Assembly (NCBI RefSeq): GCF_030269665.1
Contig: NZ_BSTS01000004.1
Coordinates: 186,001 to 250,000, forward strand
DNA length: 64,000 nt
Reading direction: 5' to 3'
Source of the DNA: Actinomycetospora sp. NBRC 106375
GTDB lineage: Bacteria; Actinomycetota; Actinomycetes; Mycobacteriales; Pseudonocardiaceae
Made by a program: the position numbers and the translations under genes. Of the stretch, positions 16,401-25,914 are shown piece by piece (the first letter of the stretch is position 1; each line of letters starts with the position of its first letter). The notes beneath the pieces were generated by a model that had not been told where the DNA came from, did not search any database, and was given only the letters and a program-made list of their open reading frames with translations.

Positions 16401-17927
16401 GTGACCGGACCGCACCACCCCTACGGTCCGCCGCCGCGCCGCCGGCCCGGTCGCCTGCCGCCCACCGCCCGCTCCACGCGCCCGTTCCCCGAGGACCCCG
16501 CCGGCCCGGGGCGGGACGGCCGGGAGCAGGACACCGAGTACGCGACCCGGTACGACCCCCGGGCGGACACACGGGCCGACCACCGGTACGAGCCCGAGGA
16601 CGACGACCCGGGCCCCCGCAAGATCACGGTCACGCGGGTGGCCGCGTGGCGGGCGCGGCGCCTGACCGCCCGCGGCGCGCAGGCCTTCCACCGGGCCGCG
16701 TCGGCGGACGGCGCCGACCGCTCGGGGCTCACCGCGCTGACCTACGCCTGGATGGCGAACTACGCCTCCGACGCGACGCTCGCCGTCGCGCTGGCCAACA
16801 CCCTGTTCTTCTCCGCGGCCAGCGCGGAGAGCAAGACCAAGGTCGCGCTCTACCTGCTCATCACCGTGGCCCCGTTCGCGGTGGTGGCCCCGGTGATCGG
16901 CCCGGCGCTCGACCGCCTCCAGCAGGGCCGGCGCGCGGCGATGGCGGTCTCGACCGCGGGCCAGGGCGTCCTCGCCGTCGTGCTCGCGCTCTGGATGGAC
17001 ACCTGGGCGCTCTACCCGGCTGCGCTCGGGATCATGGTGCTGTCCAAGTCGTTCGGCGTGCTCAAGGCCGCCGTGACGCCGCGGGTGCTCCCGCCGGGCA
17101 TCACGCTGGTGACGACGAACTCGCGCCTCACCGTCTTCGGCCTCGTCGCCTCCGGGGTCGCGGGCGGGATCGGGGCGGGCGTGGCCTGGCTGTTCGGCTC
17201 GCCCGGAGCCGCCTGGCTCACCGCCGGCATCTGCCTCGCCGGCGTCTGGCTGTGCCTGCGCATCCCGGCCTGGGTGGAGGTCACCGAGGGCGAGGTCCCG
17301 ACGACGATCCTGCCGGTCCACGGCCGGGACGGGGCGCGGCCGCGGGCGTCGCTGACCCGCGACGTCGTCACCGCCCTGTGGGCCAACGGGACGATCCGCA
17401 GCCTGACCGGTTTCCTGACGCTGTTCTCGGCGTTCGTCGTGAAGAACGAGACCGAGGGCGCCCCCGGCGACCAGCTCGTCCTGCTCGGTCTCGTCGGGGC
17501 CGCGGCGGGCGCGGGCGGGTTCCTCGGCAACTTCATCGGCGCGCGCCAGCGCTTCGACCGGCCCCGGGTGCTCCTCGTCGTCTGCCTCGCGCTCGCGCTG
17601 GCCGCCGTCGTCGTCGCGGCGGTGCTCACCGGGATCGCGTCGGCCGCGGGCGCGGCGCTGGTGGCGGCGACGACGAGCGCGCTGCTCAAGGTCTGCCTCG
17701 ACGCCGTCGTGCAGCGCGACCTGCCCGAGGCCAGCCGGGCGTCGGCGTTCGGGCGCTCCGAGACGATCCTGCAGCTGTCCTGGGTGTTCGGGGGCGCGCT
17801 GGGCGTCCTGCTGCCGCCCACGTGGTGGATCGGGTTCACCGTGATCGGCGTCGTCGTGGCCGTCGGTACCGTGCAGACCGTGCTGATCACACGGGGCAGG
17901 TCGATGCTGTGGCGGGCACGCCGGTGA
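16401..17927 (+). CDS. MFS-type transporter with long charged N-terminus
   Basis: This 508-residue protein has ~90 hydrophilic, Pro/Arg-rich cytoplasmic residues before about 12 hydrophobic segments. The motif A-like loop DRLQQGRRAAM follows the second segment, and a MFS-like repeat is seen again around residues 370-480. It resembles the conserved actinobacterial MFS protein found beside DUF2771 and DUF3027 genes. The substrate is unknown. The start is a GTG with a weak ribosome site, and the stop overlaps the DUF2771 gene start (GTGA). Confidence 0.8.
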   Translation: MTGPHHPYGPPPRRRPGRLPPTARSTRPFPEDPAGPGRDGREQDTEYATRYDPRADTRADHRYEPEDDDPGPRKITVTRVAAWRARRLTARGAQAFHRAASADGADRSGLTALTYAWMANYASDATLAVALANTLFFSAASAESKTKVALYLLITVAPFAVVAPVIGPALDRLQQGRRAAMAVSTAGQGVLAVVLALWMDTWALYPAALGIMVLSKSFGVLKAAVTPRVLPPGITLVTTNSRLTVFGLVASGVAGGIGAGVAWLFGSPGAAWLTAGICLAGVWLCLRIPAWVEVTEGEVPTTILPVHGRDGARPRASLTRDVVTALWANGTIRSLTGFLTLFSAFVVKNETEGAPGDQLVLLGLVGAAAGAGGFLGNFIGARQRFDRPRVLLVVCLALALAAVVVAAVLTGIASAAGAALVAATTSALLKVCLDAVVQRDLPEASRASAFGRSETILQLSWVFGGALGVLLPPTWWIGFTVIGVVVAVGTVQTVLITRGRSMLWRARR

Positions 17928-18433
17928 GGACGCTCTCCCGGCGCTCGCTCGTCGTCGGCGGCGCGATCCTGCTCGTGGTCGTCGCCGTGATCGTCGTCCT
18001 CGTCGTGCGCGCCAACGCCGGGCCCTCGTCCCCCGGCGACGTCACCTTCGGCGCCGGCGGGGCGCAGGCCGCGGTCGGGGCGAGCCAGTTCTGCGACGTG
18101 CAGGTCACCGAGTGCGGCGACGACCCCGACGCGAACGCCGTCCTGCCCGTCCCGCCGAACACCCCCCTGGTCGTGCGCGTGCCGGAGCAGGTGTCGAGCA
18201 CCCCCTGGCAGCTCGCGTTCCAGTTCCGCGACGCGAACGGTGCCACGCAGCAGGGACGCAGCCCGGTCTTCGCCCCGGGGACCACCCCGACGTACACGCT
18301 CGTCCTGCCCGACGCGGCCGACCAGCTCACCAGCGCCGAGGTCCAGCAGTACGGCGCGCGCCTCAGCCAGGGACCCAACGGCCTGGAGTTCGCCACCCGC
18401 GCCACGTGGGTGCTCAGCGTCGACGACCGCTGA
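17924..18433 (+). CDS. DUF2771-type membrane-anchored exported protein
   Basis: This 169-residue protein has an N-terminal membrane anchor (RRSLVVGGAILLVVVAVIVVLVV) followed by an extracytoplasmic domain with a cysteine pair (FCDVQVTECGDD), PPNTPLVVRVPEQV, WQLAFQFRDANG and a terminal ATWVLSVDD. It matches the DUF2771 family that follows an MFS gene in many actinobacteria. The GTG at 17924 forms a GTGA overlap with the MFS stop; a GTG at 17909 is possible. Function unknown. Confidence 0.72.
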   Translation: MRTLSRRSLVVGGAILLVVVAVIVVLVVRANAGPSSPGDVTFGAGGAQAAVGASQFCDVQVTECGDDPDANAVLPVPPNTPLVVRVPEQVSSTPWQLAFQFRDANGATQQGRSPVFAPGTTPTYTLVLPDAADQLTSAEVQQYGARLSQGPNGLEFATRATWVLSVDDR

Positions 18434-18476
18434 GGTTTCCCGGGCGAGTGACGCTCCGACGTGTGGCGTTCCCTCG

Positions 18477-18486
18477 ATTCACTCGA
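18477..18486 (+). promoter_or_regulatory. Motif shared by two secreted-protein promoters, copy 1
   Basis: ATTCACTCGA occurs 66 bp upstream of the ricin-lectin gene and again upstream of the propeller gene. Candidate promoter element or regulator half-site. Confidence 0.25.
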
Positions 18487-18552
18487 TCGGACCTTTAGTG
18501 TCCGGGCGGGCCCCGCGATCGTTCCGGGGCCACTCGGGGGGAGATCATCACC

Positions 18553-20328
18553 ATGGACACCGCAGGCCGTCCGCCACGCCGCACGTCACGTCTCGTCGCC
18601 ATCGTCGGCGTGGTGGGGGCCGTGGTCCTCGCCGTCTCCACCGCGCTGTCGGTGGCCGCCCCGCCCAGCGCCGAGGCCGCGACGGTCCTGGGGCAGTTCC
18701 GCAACGCGAACGCCCGGTGCCTCGAGAACGCCCGCAACCTCACGACGCTGAACAACCCCACGGCGATCAACACCTGCCAGGCCGCGTCCTACCCGGCCCA
18801 GCAGTTCAGCCGCTGGGCCACCGACGAGTCGATCCGCACGCCGGGCGGGCGCTGCCTGGGCACGCTGAACAACGGCACCGCGAACAACACCTCGGTCGTG
18901 CTCGTGGCCTGCAACCCGGCGGCGCAGACGCAGCACTGGGTCGTGCGCACCGACGGGCTGGTGGTCAACCGCCAGGCGGTCAAGTGCCTCGCGCCGCTGA
19001 ACAACAGCACGACGGTCGGCACGCGCGTCGTGATCGCGCCCTGCACCACCGCCGCGGCGATGAAGTGGACGGCCCCGGCCGCCTCCACGCCGACCACCCC
19101 GACGACCACGACGACGCCGCCGACCACGACGACGCCCCCGGTCACGACGACGCCGCCGACCACGCCGCCGACCACGCCGCCGACCACCACCACGACCACG
19201 ACGCCGCCCGCGACGCGCGACCCGCTGCGCCAGCCGTTCGCCTCGAGCTCGATCTGGAACATGCCGATCGGCAGCGGCGCCGTCTTCGCGCCGGCCAACC
19301 TGCCCGCCCTGCCCGGGGGCGACACCGGCGCGCGCGTGCCGCAGGTCGACGACGAGCCGCTGGTGCTCACCCCGACCGCCCCGCTGACGCCGATCCTCGC
19401 GAGCCCCGGCGGCTGGGGCGGCGACCGCTGCGTCACCCAGAACACGACGCTGGCCACGGTGCCGATCCCGGCGAACTACGTCCTGCCGAGCAACAACAAG
19501 AACGAGAGCGCCGCGTTCCTCGCCGCCGACGGGCGCACCGTCGTGCAGACCCAGCCGCTGGCCCGCTGCCGCGCCAACGGGCCGGCGACCAGCTACGTGC
19601 GCTTCCCCGACCAGGACATCTACGGCCCCGGCATCGAGGGCTCCCACGGCGGTTCGGGGATGAGCGCGCTGGGCGGCTCGATCCGCATCGGCGAGCTGCG
19701 CCCGGGCGACCAGGGCCCGCGCCACGCCCTGAAGATCAACCTGTACGCCAAGGCCGAGCTCGCGCAGTGCGCCACCCGCACCGAGTGCTACCGCTGGCCC
19801 GCCGTGAAGCCCGACGGCTACGCGGTCGGCTGGTACGGCACCGTCGGCAACAACCGCAACACCGCCATGCGCATGGGCTCGCTGCTCGCCATCCCGCCGA
19901 CGGTGAACATCAACAGCCTGGGCCTGACCACCGAGCCCGGCCGTCAGATCGCCTGGACGCTGCAGAACTACGGCGCCTACGTCGTCGACGACACCTACGG
20001 CCCGTCGTTCGCGTTCAACGCCGAGAACGGGCCGGCGGGCAACATGCGCACCCAGTTCCGCGCCGACTACGGGCAGGACTTCGAGGTGTTCGCCAACAAC
20101 ACGAACGCCTGGGGCCGCGACGTGCAGCGCCTGCGCCAGGCCCTGCAGGTCGTCAACAACAACGGCCCGGCCAGCGTCGGCGGGGGCGGCACCCCGCGCC
20201 AGCCGCTGCTGCCCGAGCTCGTCGCCCCGCTGGTCAGCGTGCCGCCGACCATTCCGACGTCCCCGGCGACGACCGAGACCAGCGGCCCGGTGCCGGCGAC
20301 CTCCGTTCCGGCGATCCCGGACAACTAG
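18553..20328 (+). CDS. Secreted ricin-type lectin fused to an uncharacterised C-terminal domain
   Basis: This is a 591-residue exported protein. A signal peptide (hydrophobic VAIVGVVGAVVLAVSTALSVAA, ending near AEAA) precedes a ricin B lectin domain of about residues 42-175, with internal repeats (CLENARNLTTLNN, CLGTLNNGT, CLAPLNNST) and QHW and KW carbohydrate-binding motifs. A Thr/Pro linker (residues ~180-220) joins it to a ~320-residue domain beginning RQPFASSSIWNMPIGSGA and containing GIEGSHGGSGMSALGGSIRIGEL and HALKINLYAK. I have seen that domain in secreted actinobacterial proteins but know no activity for it. A lectin plus this domain suggests binding or processing of a surface or environmental glycan. 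The ribosome site GGGGGGAG precedes the ATG. Confidence 0.82.
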   Translation: MDTAGRPPRRTSRLVAIVGVVGAVVLAVSTALSVAAPPSAEAATVLGQFRNANARCLENARNLTTLNNPTAINTCQAASYPAQQFSRWATDESIRTPGGRCLGTLNNGTANNTSVVLVACNPAAQTQHWVVRTDGLVVNRQAVKCLAPLNNSTTVGTRVVIAPCTTAAAMKWTAPAASTPTTPTTTTTPPTTTTPPVTTTPPTTPPTTPPTTTTTTTPPATRDPLRQPFASSSIWNMPIGSGAVFAPANLPALPGGDTGARVPQVDDEPLVLTPTAPLTPILASPGGWGGDRCVTQNTTLATVPIPANYVLPSNNKNESAAFLAADGRTVVQTQPLARCRANGPATSYVRFPDQDIYGPGIEGSHGGSGMSALGGSIRIGELRPGDQGPRHALKINLYAKAELAQCATRTECYRWPAVKPDGYAVGWYGTVGNNRNTAMRMGSLLAIPPTVNINSLGLTTEPGRQIAWTLQNYGAYVVDDTYGPSFAFNAENGPAGNMRTQFRADYGQDFEVFANNTNAWGRDVQRLRQALQVVNNNGPASVGGGGTPRQPLLPELVAPLVSVPPTIPTSPATTETSGPVPATSVPAIPDN

Positions 20329-20365
20329 CGCAAAGGAGCCGGTAGGCGTCACCGCTCCGCGTGAC

Positions 20366-20375
20366 ATTCACTCGA
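20366..20375 (+). promoter_or_regulatory. Motif shared by two secreted-protein promoters, copy 2
   Basis: ATTCACTCGA again, 89 bp upstream of the propeller gene start. Both copies are preceded within ~35 bp by GCTCCG and a GTGAC- or GTGTG-like sequence. Confidence 0.25.
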
Positions 20376-20464
20376 ACAGCGTAGTTACTCCCGCAACGAA
20401 GTCACCCTCCGTCGCGATGAAGGAGGTGAGTCATCGGGGGCATCGCTGTATCGGGGGGACGATC

Positions 20465-23400
20465 GTGAAGAAGTCTGTCAAGGCCGGGAACACCGCCCGA
20501 ACCCACGAGGCGGCGAGGGCCCGCAAGGCGGCACGAGTCGCGAAAGCACGGCGAGCCGCCGGCACGGCCGTGGCCTCGCGGACCGCGCAGACGACGCTGG
20601 CGGCGGCGATCGGGGCGGGGATCCTTCTCCAGGGCGGGCACGGTCCCGGCCCGGCGCCGGTGTCGACGGTGGTCGTCCGCACCGTCGCGGTGGCCGCCGC
20701 GGCGGACACGGACGGCGGGACCGACTCCGGCGGCGCGAGCAGCACCGAGGACGGGTCGGGCTCCGCCGGCACCGGCTCCCCGAGCACGACCGACACCGGC
20801 GACGGCGGGACCGGCGTGGGTGGGACCGACGGGGACGGCGCCCCGAGCAGCGAGAGCAGCGAGCAGGCCGGCTCGTCGGGGACGACGTCGACCCCGACCT
20901 CATCCGACGAGCCCACGGCGTCCTCGGAGCCCACGGCGTCCTCGGAAACCGCGACGTCCTCGGAAACCGCGACGCCCTCGGAAACCGCGGCTTCCGCGGA
21001 GCCCGCCGCGCCGACGGCCACTCCGTCCGCGACCGCGACCGCGGCCGCGACCGTCCCGCCGGCCACCGGCAGCACCGTTGCGACCGGTCCCGCGGCCACC
21101 GCCCTGGATCCGTCCGCGACGGGGGCACAGCCGGCCCGGATCCCGGCCGTGGCCTCGGCCCTGGTACCCGCGACGGCCCGGGTCGCCCTGCCCACCGGTC
21201 ACGGCCGCCACGACACGCGGATCACCCGGGCGGCCGGGGACAACCTGCTGACCCGGATCGCGCTGGCCCTGGGCGGCTTCGTGCCCGCCTCGCACGGAGC
21301 GCCGGGCGTGCCGGCACCGGCGGCGCCGACGAGCGCGCTGCTGCTCGCCCAGTGGGCGCTGTTCCGGCGCGGCGAGAACCCCCTGTTCAACCGCGCGCCC
21401 ACCGCCGGGTCGGCTCCGGGCACCCAGACCAGCACGGGGCAGACCATCGGCATCGTGACCGGCACCGATCCCGACGGCGACCACCTCACCTACACCGTCA
21501 GCGCCCCGCCCGCCCACGGCACCGTGGTGGTCGACCCCGCGAGCGGGGCCTACTCCTACACCCCGACCCCGGGCTACGCGGGTACCGACACCTTCACCGT
21601 GACCGTCCGGGACAACGATCCCGCCGCGCCCGGGCTGGGCGCCCTGACCCCGCTGCTGCACCAGGTGCTCGCGCACTCCCACCCCGCCCTGGCCGATCGG
21701 CTCTTCGGCGCCCACACCACCACCGTCCCCGTCACCGTCACCACCGCTCCGACGAGCGCCCCGGTCGACGGGACGGTCGACGCCACGAGCGGCGTGACGC
21801 GGGGCGACCTCGGCGTGACCGCGGCGCCGGGTGAACGGCTGGTCTTCACCGTCACCAATCCGCCGGCGCACGGCACGCTGACCATCGACGCCGCGGGCAA
21901 CTACGTCTACACCCCGACCGCGGCGGCCCGGCTCGCCGCAGCGCGGACCCCCGGGCAGGACACGGACACGTTCACCGTCCGTGTCGACCGCCAGCCCGCC
22001 CAGACCCTCGCCCGGGCGCGCTTCGCGCTCCTCGCCGCTGACGAGGAGACCGTGACCCGCACCGTCGCGATCCCGCCGGCACAGGCCGCGACGCCCACGC
22101 TCGTCGCCACCATCCCGGTGGGGCCGGCGCCGCAGCACGTCTGGGTGGGCCCCGACGGCCGGTACGTCTACCTCGCGACGCCCGGCGTGGGGATCACCGC
22201 CGTCGACACGGTGTCCGGGGCCACGAGCGTCCTGCCCGCGGACGGTTTCCTGCAGTTCAGCCCCGACGGTTCGCGCGTGCTGCTCCTCCAGCAGGGCTAC
22301 GACGACGCCTCGACGCTGTCGGTCATCGACGCCACGGACAACTCACTCGTGCGGCAGGTGGCGCTCGGGCCGGTGATCCAGGGCGCGGGCTTCAGCCCGG
22401 CGGGAGACCGCTTCTACGTCCAGGACGTCAGCAACAACGCGATCACAGTGATCAGCACCGCCACCGGACAGGTGCTGGCGACCCTCCCGGTCGGCACCGA
22501 CGCCGAGACGAGCTCTTCCGCGGACGGCGGCCGCCTCTACGCCGCCAGCAGCGCGGACGGGACCATCACGGTGATCGACGCCGTGACCGGCACCCAGCTC
22601 GCCCTCCTCGAGCCCGGTCCCTCGTCCTTCCTCTCCTCCTTCAGCCCCGGCGGTCGGTACGCGATCGTCGCGAGCTCGGCGGACGGCACGCTCCGCGTGC
22701 TCGACACCTCCGGCCTGACCCTCACGGACCCCATCGCCTTCAGCTCCTTCCAGAACCAGAAGTGGAGCCCCGACGGGAGCCGGATCTACGCCTTCCCGGG
22801 CGAGGGCGGCACGATGAGCGTGATCGACCCGGTGACCGGCACCGTCACGGCGACGATCCCGATCGACACGCACCCCGACGACCTCTCCTTCACCACGGAC
22901 GGCGCCCGTGCCTATCTCGACGACTACGGCAGTGGCACGGTCCAGGTCATCGACACCGCCACCGGCACCGTGGTGACGACCCTGACCGTCGGCACCCGGA
23001 ACCTCGGTGTGCAGGTCCTCGGCGACCGTGCCTACGTCGCGAGCCGGGACACGCAGGGCGTCACGGTCATCGACACCACGACCGACGCCATCGTGCGTCT
23101 CGTGCCCGTCGGGCCGACCGTCGGCTTCGGTGCCGTCAACCCGAACAACCACCAGATCTGGTTCTCGAACAATGACGGCGTGCTGACGGTGATCGACACA
23201 GAGGACGACACGGTGCGCACCGTCCCCGGGTTCAGCCTCGATCCGACCTTCAGTCTGGACGGCGCCCGGGCGTACCTCACGCGCCCCGACGGGTCGACCT
23301 GGGTCTACGACACGGCGACGCTCGACCGCCTGGAGGTCACCGACTACAACTGGGTGGACACCACCAGCCCGGACGGCCGTTTCGTCGACACCTTCGACCG

Positions 23401-25384
23401 CAACGCCGGCATCGTCGCGTTCTTCGGCACGCTCGACGACTCCGCGCGGGGTTTCGCCGTTCCGCACCCGACGGACCTCGCATACAGCCCCGACGGCCGG
23501 TACGCCTACGTCACGAGCGGGGACGGCACCCTCACCCAGATCGCGCTCGTGGACCTCCCGCCCCAGCAGCCGCCCACCCAGACCGGGACCGCGACCGCGG
23601 GTGTGCCCGACGCGACCACCTCGGCGGTCGCCGGCGACCTCGGGTTCGGGACCGCTCCCCTGACCTACCGCGTCACGACCGCCCCACAGCACGGCACGGT
23701 GACCGTCGACGCCACGGGCCACTACCTCTACAGGCCCAGCGGTGCGGGCCGGCGGGACGCCGCTCTCACGCCGGGACCCGACACCGACAGCTTCACGGTC
23801 ACGGCCTACAACCGTCCCGGCTCCGGCACGCCGGTCACGGTGACCGTCACGGTCGCCCCGGCCGACGAGCCCCTCGTGGTCGGCACCGTCACCACCGGCG
23901 CGTCGCCCGGCTACCTGACGCTGGCACCGGGCGGGAGCCGGGCGGTGCTCACGAACTACGCGGACGGCACCGTCACCCTGATCGACACGGCCGACGGCAC
24001 CGCGACCACCGTGGCGGTCGGGAACGGTCCCAGCCCCGTGACGTTCAGTCCCGACGGGAGCCGGGGCTACGTCACGAGCTCCCAGGACGGCACCCTGACG
24101 GTCTTCGACACCGGGTACGGGGAGGTCCTCGCGACCGTGCCGGTCGGGACGTTCCCCGGCCAGGCCCAGTTCAGCCCGACAGGCGTCCTCTCCGTCGTCA
24201 GTACGGGCGGGGAACCGACGGTGACGCTCGTCGATCCGACCACCTACGCGCCCACCACGATCGCCCTCGACGGCGTGCCCGGCGAGCCCCGATTCAGCCC
24301 GGACGGCCGGCGCCTGTACATCACCAGCTCGCGCGGGACACTCACCGCGATCGACCCCGTGCACGGCACGGTGCTCGCCGTGACCGACCTCGGCGGCCCG
24401 ACGTACGACGCCGTGTTCAGCCCGGACAGCAGCCGGGCGGTGTTCACCTCCTACCAGGGCACCGCGATCGTGGTCGACACGTCGGACGACCACGTGATCG
24501 GAACGGTCCCGGTGGGCCCCCACTACGCGGCGCCCGCCGTGTTCGACGGGACCGGCACCCGGGCGCTCGTGCTCGACTACGGCACGGACGGCGCGGTCTC
24601 GGTGATCGACACGACGACCGGGACCCTGGTGTCCACCGTCCCGCTCGGCGTGGGCCCCGGGCCGCTGCACATCGCCGCGGACGGCGTGCACGCCTGGGTC
24701 GCGGGCAGTGACGGGGCCGTGACCGTGATCGACACCCTGAGCGGCGAGGCGATCGCCTCGATCCCGGTCGGCGCCGCCGGAGACGTGACCTTCACCCCGG
24801 ACGGCCGGCGGGCCATCGCGAGCGACATCGGCGGCGGCACGGTCACGATCATCGACACGGCCACCGACACCGTCGTCGGTCGCGTCGACGTCGGATCGGG
24901 TCTCGGGATGGTGGCGACGAGCGCGGACGGCAGCCGCCTCTACGTCCCCGCGCTCGGGGGGAGCACCGTGACGGTGGTCGAGACGGAGAGCGGCTCCACG
25001 GTCACCTCGATCCCCGTCGATCCGGGTCCGTTCCAGGTCGCGCTCAGCCCGGACGGGCGCCGCGTCTACGTCACCCACAACCCGTCCGGCAGCCTCACGG
25101 TGATCGACACGGCGGACGACCACGTCGTGACGACCGTCGCCGACGCGCACGCGCCCGACGCCCAGGTCCAGTTCACTCCCGACGGGGCCTACGGCTACCT
25201 CCGTGGCCCTGGCGAGCTGCTCTTCATCGCGACGGCGGACGACGCGGTGACCATCGTGCCCCTGGCCGAGGCCGGCGAGACCGCGTTCACCCCGGACGGT
25301 CGCTACGCGCTCGTCGTCGACCACACGGACGGCACGGTGAGCACGATCTACCTGCCGCCGGGCGGCGCCGTCGCCCGCGCGTGA
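20465..25384 (+). CDS. Giant secreted double beta-propeller (YVTN repeat) protein with Ig/cadherin-like domains
   Basis: The 1,639-residue product has a basic N-terminus (RARKAARVAKARRAAG) before a hydrophobic export segment, then a Ser/Thr/Ala-rich low-complexity region (about residues 80-245). Two Ig/cadherin-like domains follow (GTDPDGDHLTYTVSAPPAHGT near residue 333; a second near 440-490). A first propeller of about ten YVTN-type blades (543-1030) is followed by a third Ig-like domain (TYRVTTAPQHGTVTVDATG, ~1040-1135) and a second propeller of about eleven blades (1137-1632), each with SPDG and VTVIDT-like strands. Likely a cell-surface adhesion or scaffold protein. I prefer the GTG at 20465, preceded by GGGGGGAC, over the ATG at 20417. 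Confidence 0.83.
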   Translation: MKKSVKAGNTARTHEAARARKAARVAKARRAAGTAVASRTAQTTLAAAIGAGILLQGGHGPGPAPVSTVVVRTVAVAAAADTDGGTDSGGASSTEDGSGSAGTGSPSTTDTGDGGTGVGGTDGDGAPSSESSEQAGSSGTTSTPTSSDEPTASSEPTASSETATSSETATPSETAASAEPAAPTATPSATATAAATVPPATGSTVATGPAATALDPSATGAQPARIPAVASALVPATARVALPTGHGRHDTRITRAAGDNLLTRIALALGGFVPASHGAPGVPAPAAPTSALLLAQWALFRRGENPLFNRAPTAGSAPGTQTSTGQTIGIVTGTDPDGDHLTYTVSAPPAHGTVVVDPASGAYSYTPTPGYAGTDTFTVTVRDNDPAAPGLGALTPLLHQVLAHSHPALADRLFGAHTTTVPVTVTTAPTSAPVDGTVDATSGVTRGDLGVTAAPGERLVFTVTNPPAHGTLTIDAAGNYVYTPTAAARLAAARTPGQDTDTFTVRVDRQPAQTLARARFALLAADEETVTRTVAIPPAQAATPTLVATIPVGPAPQHVWVGPDGRYVYLATPGVGITAVDTVSGATSVLPADGFLQFSPDGSRVLLLQQGYDDASTLSVIDATDNSLVRQVALGPVIQGAGFSPAGDRFYVQDVSNNAITVISTATGQVLATLPVGTDAETSSSADGGRLYAASSADGTITVIDAVTGTQLALLEPGPSSFLSSFSPGGRYAIVASSADGTLRVLDTSGLTLTDPIAFSSFQNQKWSPDGSRIYAFPGEGGTMSVIDPVTGTVTATIPIDTHPDDLSFTTDGARAYLDDYGSGTVQVIDTATGTVVTTLTVGTRNLGVQVLGDRAYVASRDTQGVTVIDTTTDAIVRLVPVGPTVGFGAVNPNNHQIWFSNNDGVLTVIDTEDDTVRTVPGFSLDPTFSLDGARAYLTRPDGSTWVYDTATLDRLEVTDYNWVDTTSPDGRFVDTFDRNAGIVAFFGTLDDSARGFAVPHPTDLAYSPDGRYAYVTSGDGTLTQIALVDLPPQQPPTQTGTATAGVPDATTSAVAGDLGFGTAPLTYRVTTAPQHGTVTVDATGHYLYRPSGAGRRDAALTPGPDTDSFTVTAYNRPGSGTPVTVTVTVAPADEPLVVGTVTTGASPGYLTLAPGGSRAVLTNYADGTVTLIDTADGTATTVAVGNGPSPVTFSPDGSRGYVTSSQDGTLTVFDTGYGEVLATVPVGTFPGQAQFSPTGVLSVVSTGGEPTVTLVDPTTYAPTTIALDGVPGEPRFSPDGRRLYITSSRGTLTAIDPVHGTVLAVTDLGGPTYDAVFSPDSSRAVFTSYQGTAIVVDTSDDHVIGTVPVGPHYAAPAVFDGTGTRALVLDYGTDGAVSVIDTTTGTLVSTVPLGVGPGPLHIAADGVHAWVAGSDGAVTVIDTLSGEAIASIPVGAAGDVTFTPDGRRAIASDIGGGTVTIIDTATDTVVGRVDVGSGLGMVATSADGSRLYVPALGGSTVTVVETESGSTVTSIPVDPGPFQVALSPDGRRVYVTHNPSGSLTVIDTADDHVVTTVADAHAPDAQVQFTPDGAYGYLRGPGELLFIATADDAVTIVPLAEAGETAFTPDGRYALVVDHTDGTVSTIYLPPGGAVARA

Positions 25385-25409
25385 TCGCCGGGCTCGGGCC
25401 CCGGGGCGC

Positions 25410-25796
25410 CTACCCCTCGAGCTCCCGGGCCACGGCGCGGACGACCTCGGCGAGCTGCTTGGTGTGGCGCCGGTCGGGGTAGCGGCCGCGCCGCAGCTCG
25501 GGCTGCACGCGGGCCTCGAGAATCTTGATCATGTCGTCGATCAGGCCGTGGAGCTCGTCGGGCGAACGGCGCGCGGTCTCGGCGACCGACGGCAGCGGGT
25601 CGACCAGGCGCACCTGGAGGGCCTGCGGCCCGCGCCGGCCCTCGGCGATGCCGAACTCGACGCGCTGGCCGGACTTCAGCGACTCCACCTCGCGCGGCAG
25701 CGCCCCCTTGGGGACGTACACGTCGTTCCCGCCCTCCTGGGACAGGAACCCGAAGCCCTTGTCGGCGTCGTACCACTTGACCCTGCCGGTCGGCAC
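25410..25796 (-). CDS. cspB: Cold-shock protein with C-terminal extension (CspB-like)
   Basis: This 128-residue protein begins with a cold-shock domain: [18 protein letters not shown] (RNP1), DVYVPKGAL (RNP2-like) and [18 protein letters not shown]. It continues into a ~60-residue helical tail with [17 protein letters not shown] and [27 protein letters not shown], typical of mycobacterial CspB (Rv0871). It presumably binds single-stranded nucleic acids in the cytoplasm. The GTG start ([10 protein letters not shown]) matches the family N-terminus better than the upstream ATG at 25826. Confidence 0.88.
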   Translation of the reverse strand: MPTGRVKWYDADKGFGFLSQEGGNDVYVPKGALPREVESLKSGQRVEFGIAEGRRGPQALQVRLVDPLPSVAETARRSPDELHGLIDDMIKILEARVQPELRRGRYPDRRHTKQLAEVVRAVARELEG

Positions 25797-25914
25797 CGTC
25801 GTCTCCCGACTCTCCGCGTCACCCACGACAAAACGCCCCGGCGACCGGCCGGAGCGCTGACGCCCAGCCTATCCCCGCGACGCCACCCCGAAATCCCCTC
25901 CGCGGCGGCGGATC

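Noticed and set aside
15425-18433. 1,002-codon plus-strand frame ending in the DUF2771 gene
   Set aside because: Only the last 169 codons look like a real protein. The rest is antisense to DUF3027 or out of frame with the MFS gene.
19080-19215. Thr/Pro codon repeats as a CRISPR-like array
   Set aside because: They are in-frame ACC/ACG/CCG linker codons with no spacers.
22343-25324. 993-codon open frame antisense to the propeller gene
   Set aside because: Low-complexity Arg/Asp/Gly/Val composition and no domain. It is a mirror of the repeated VTVIDT/SPDG codons in GC-rich DNA.
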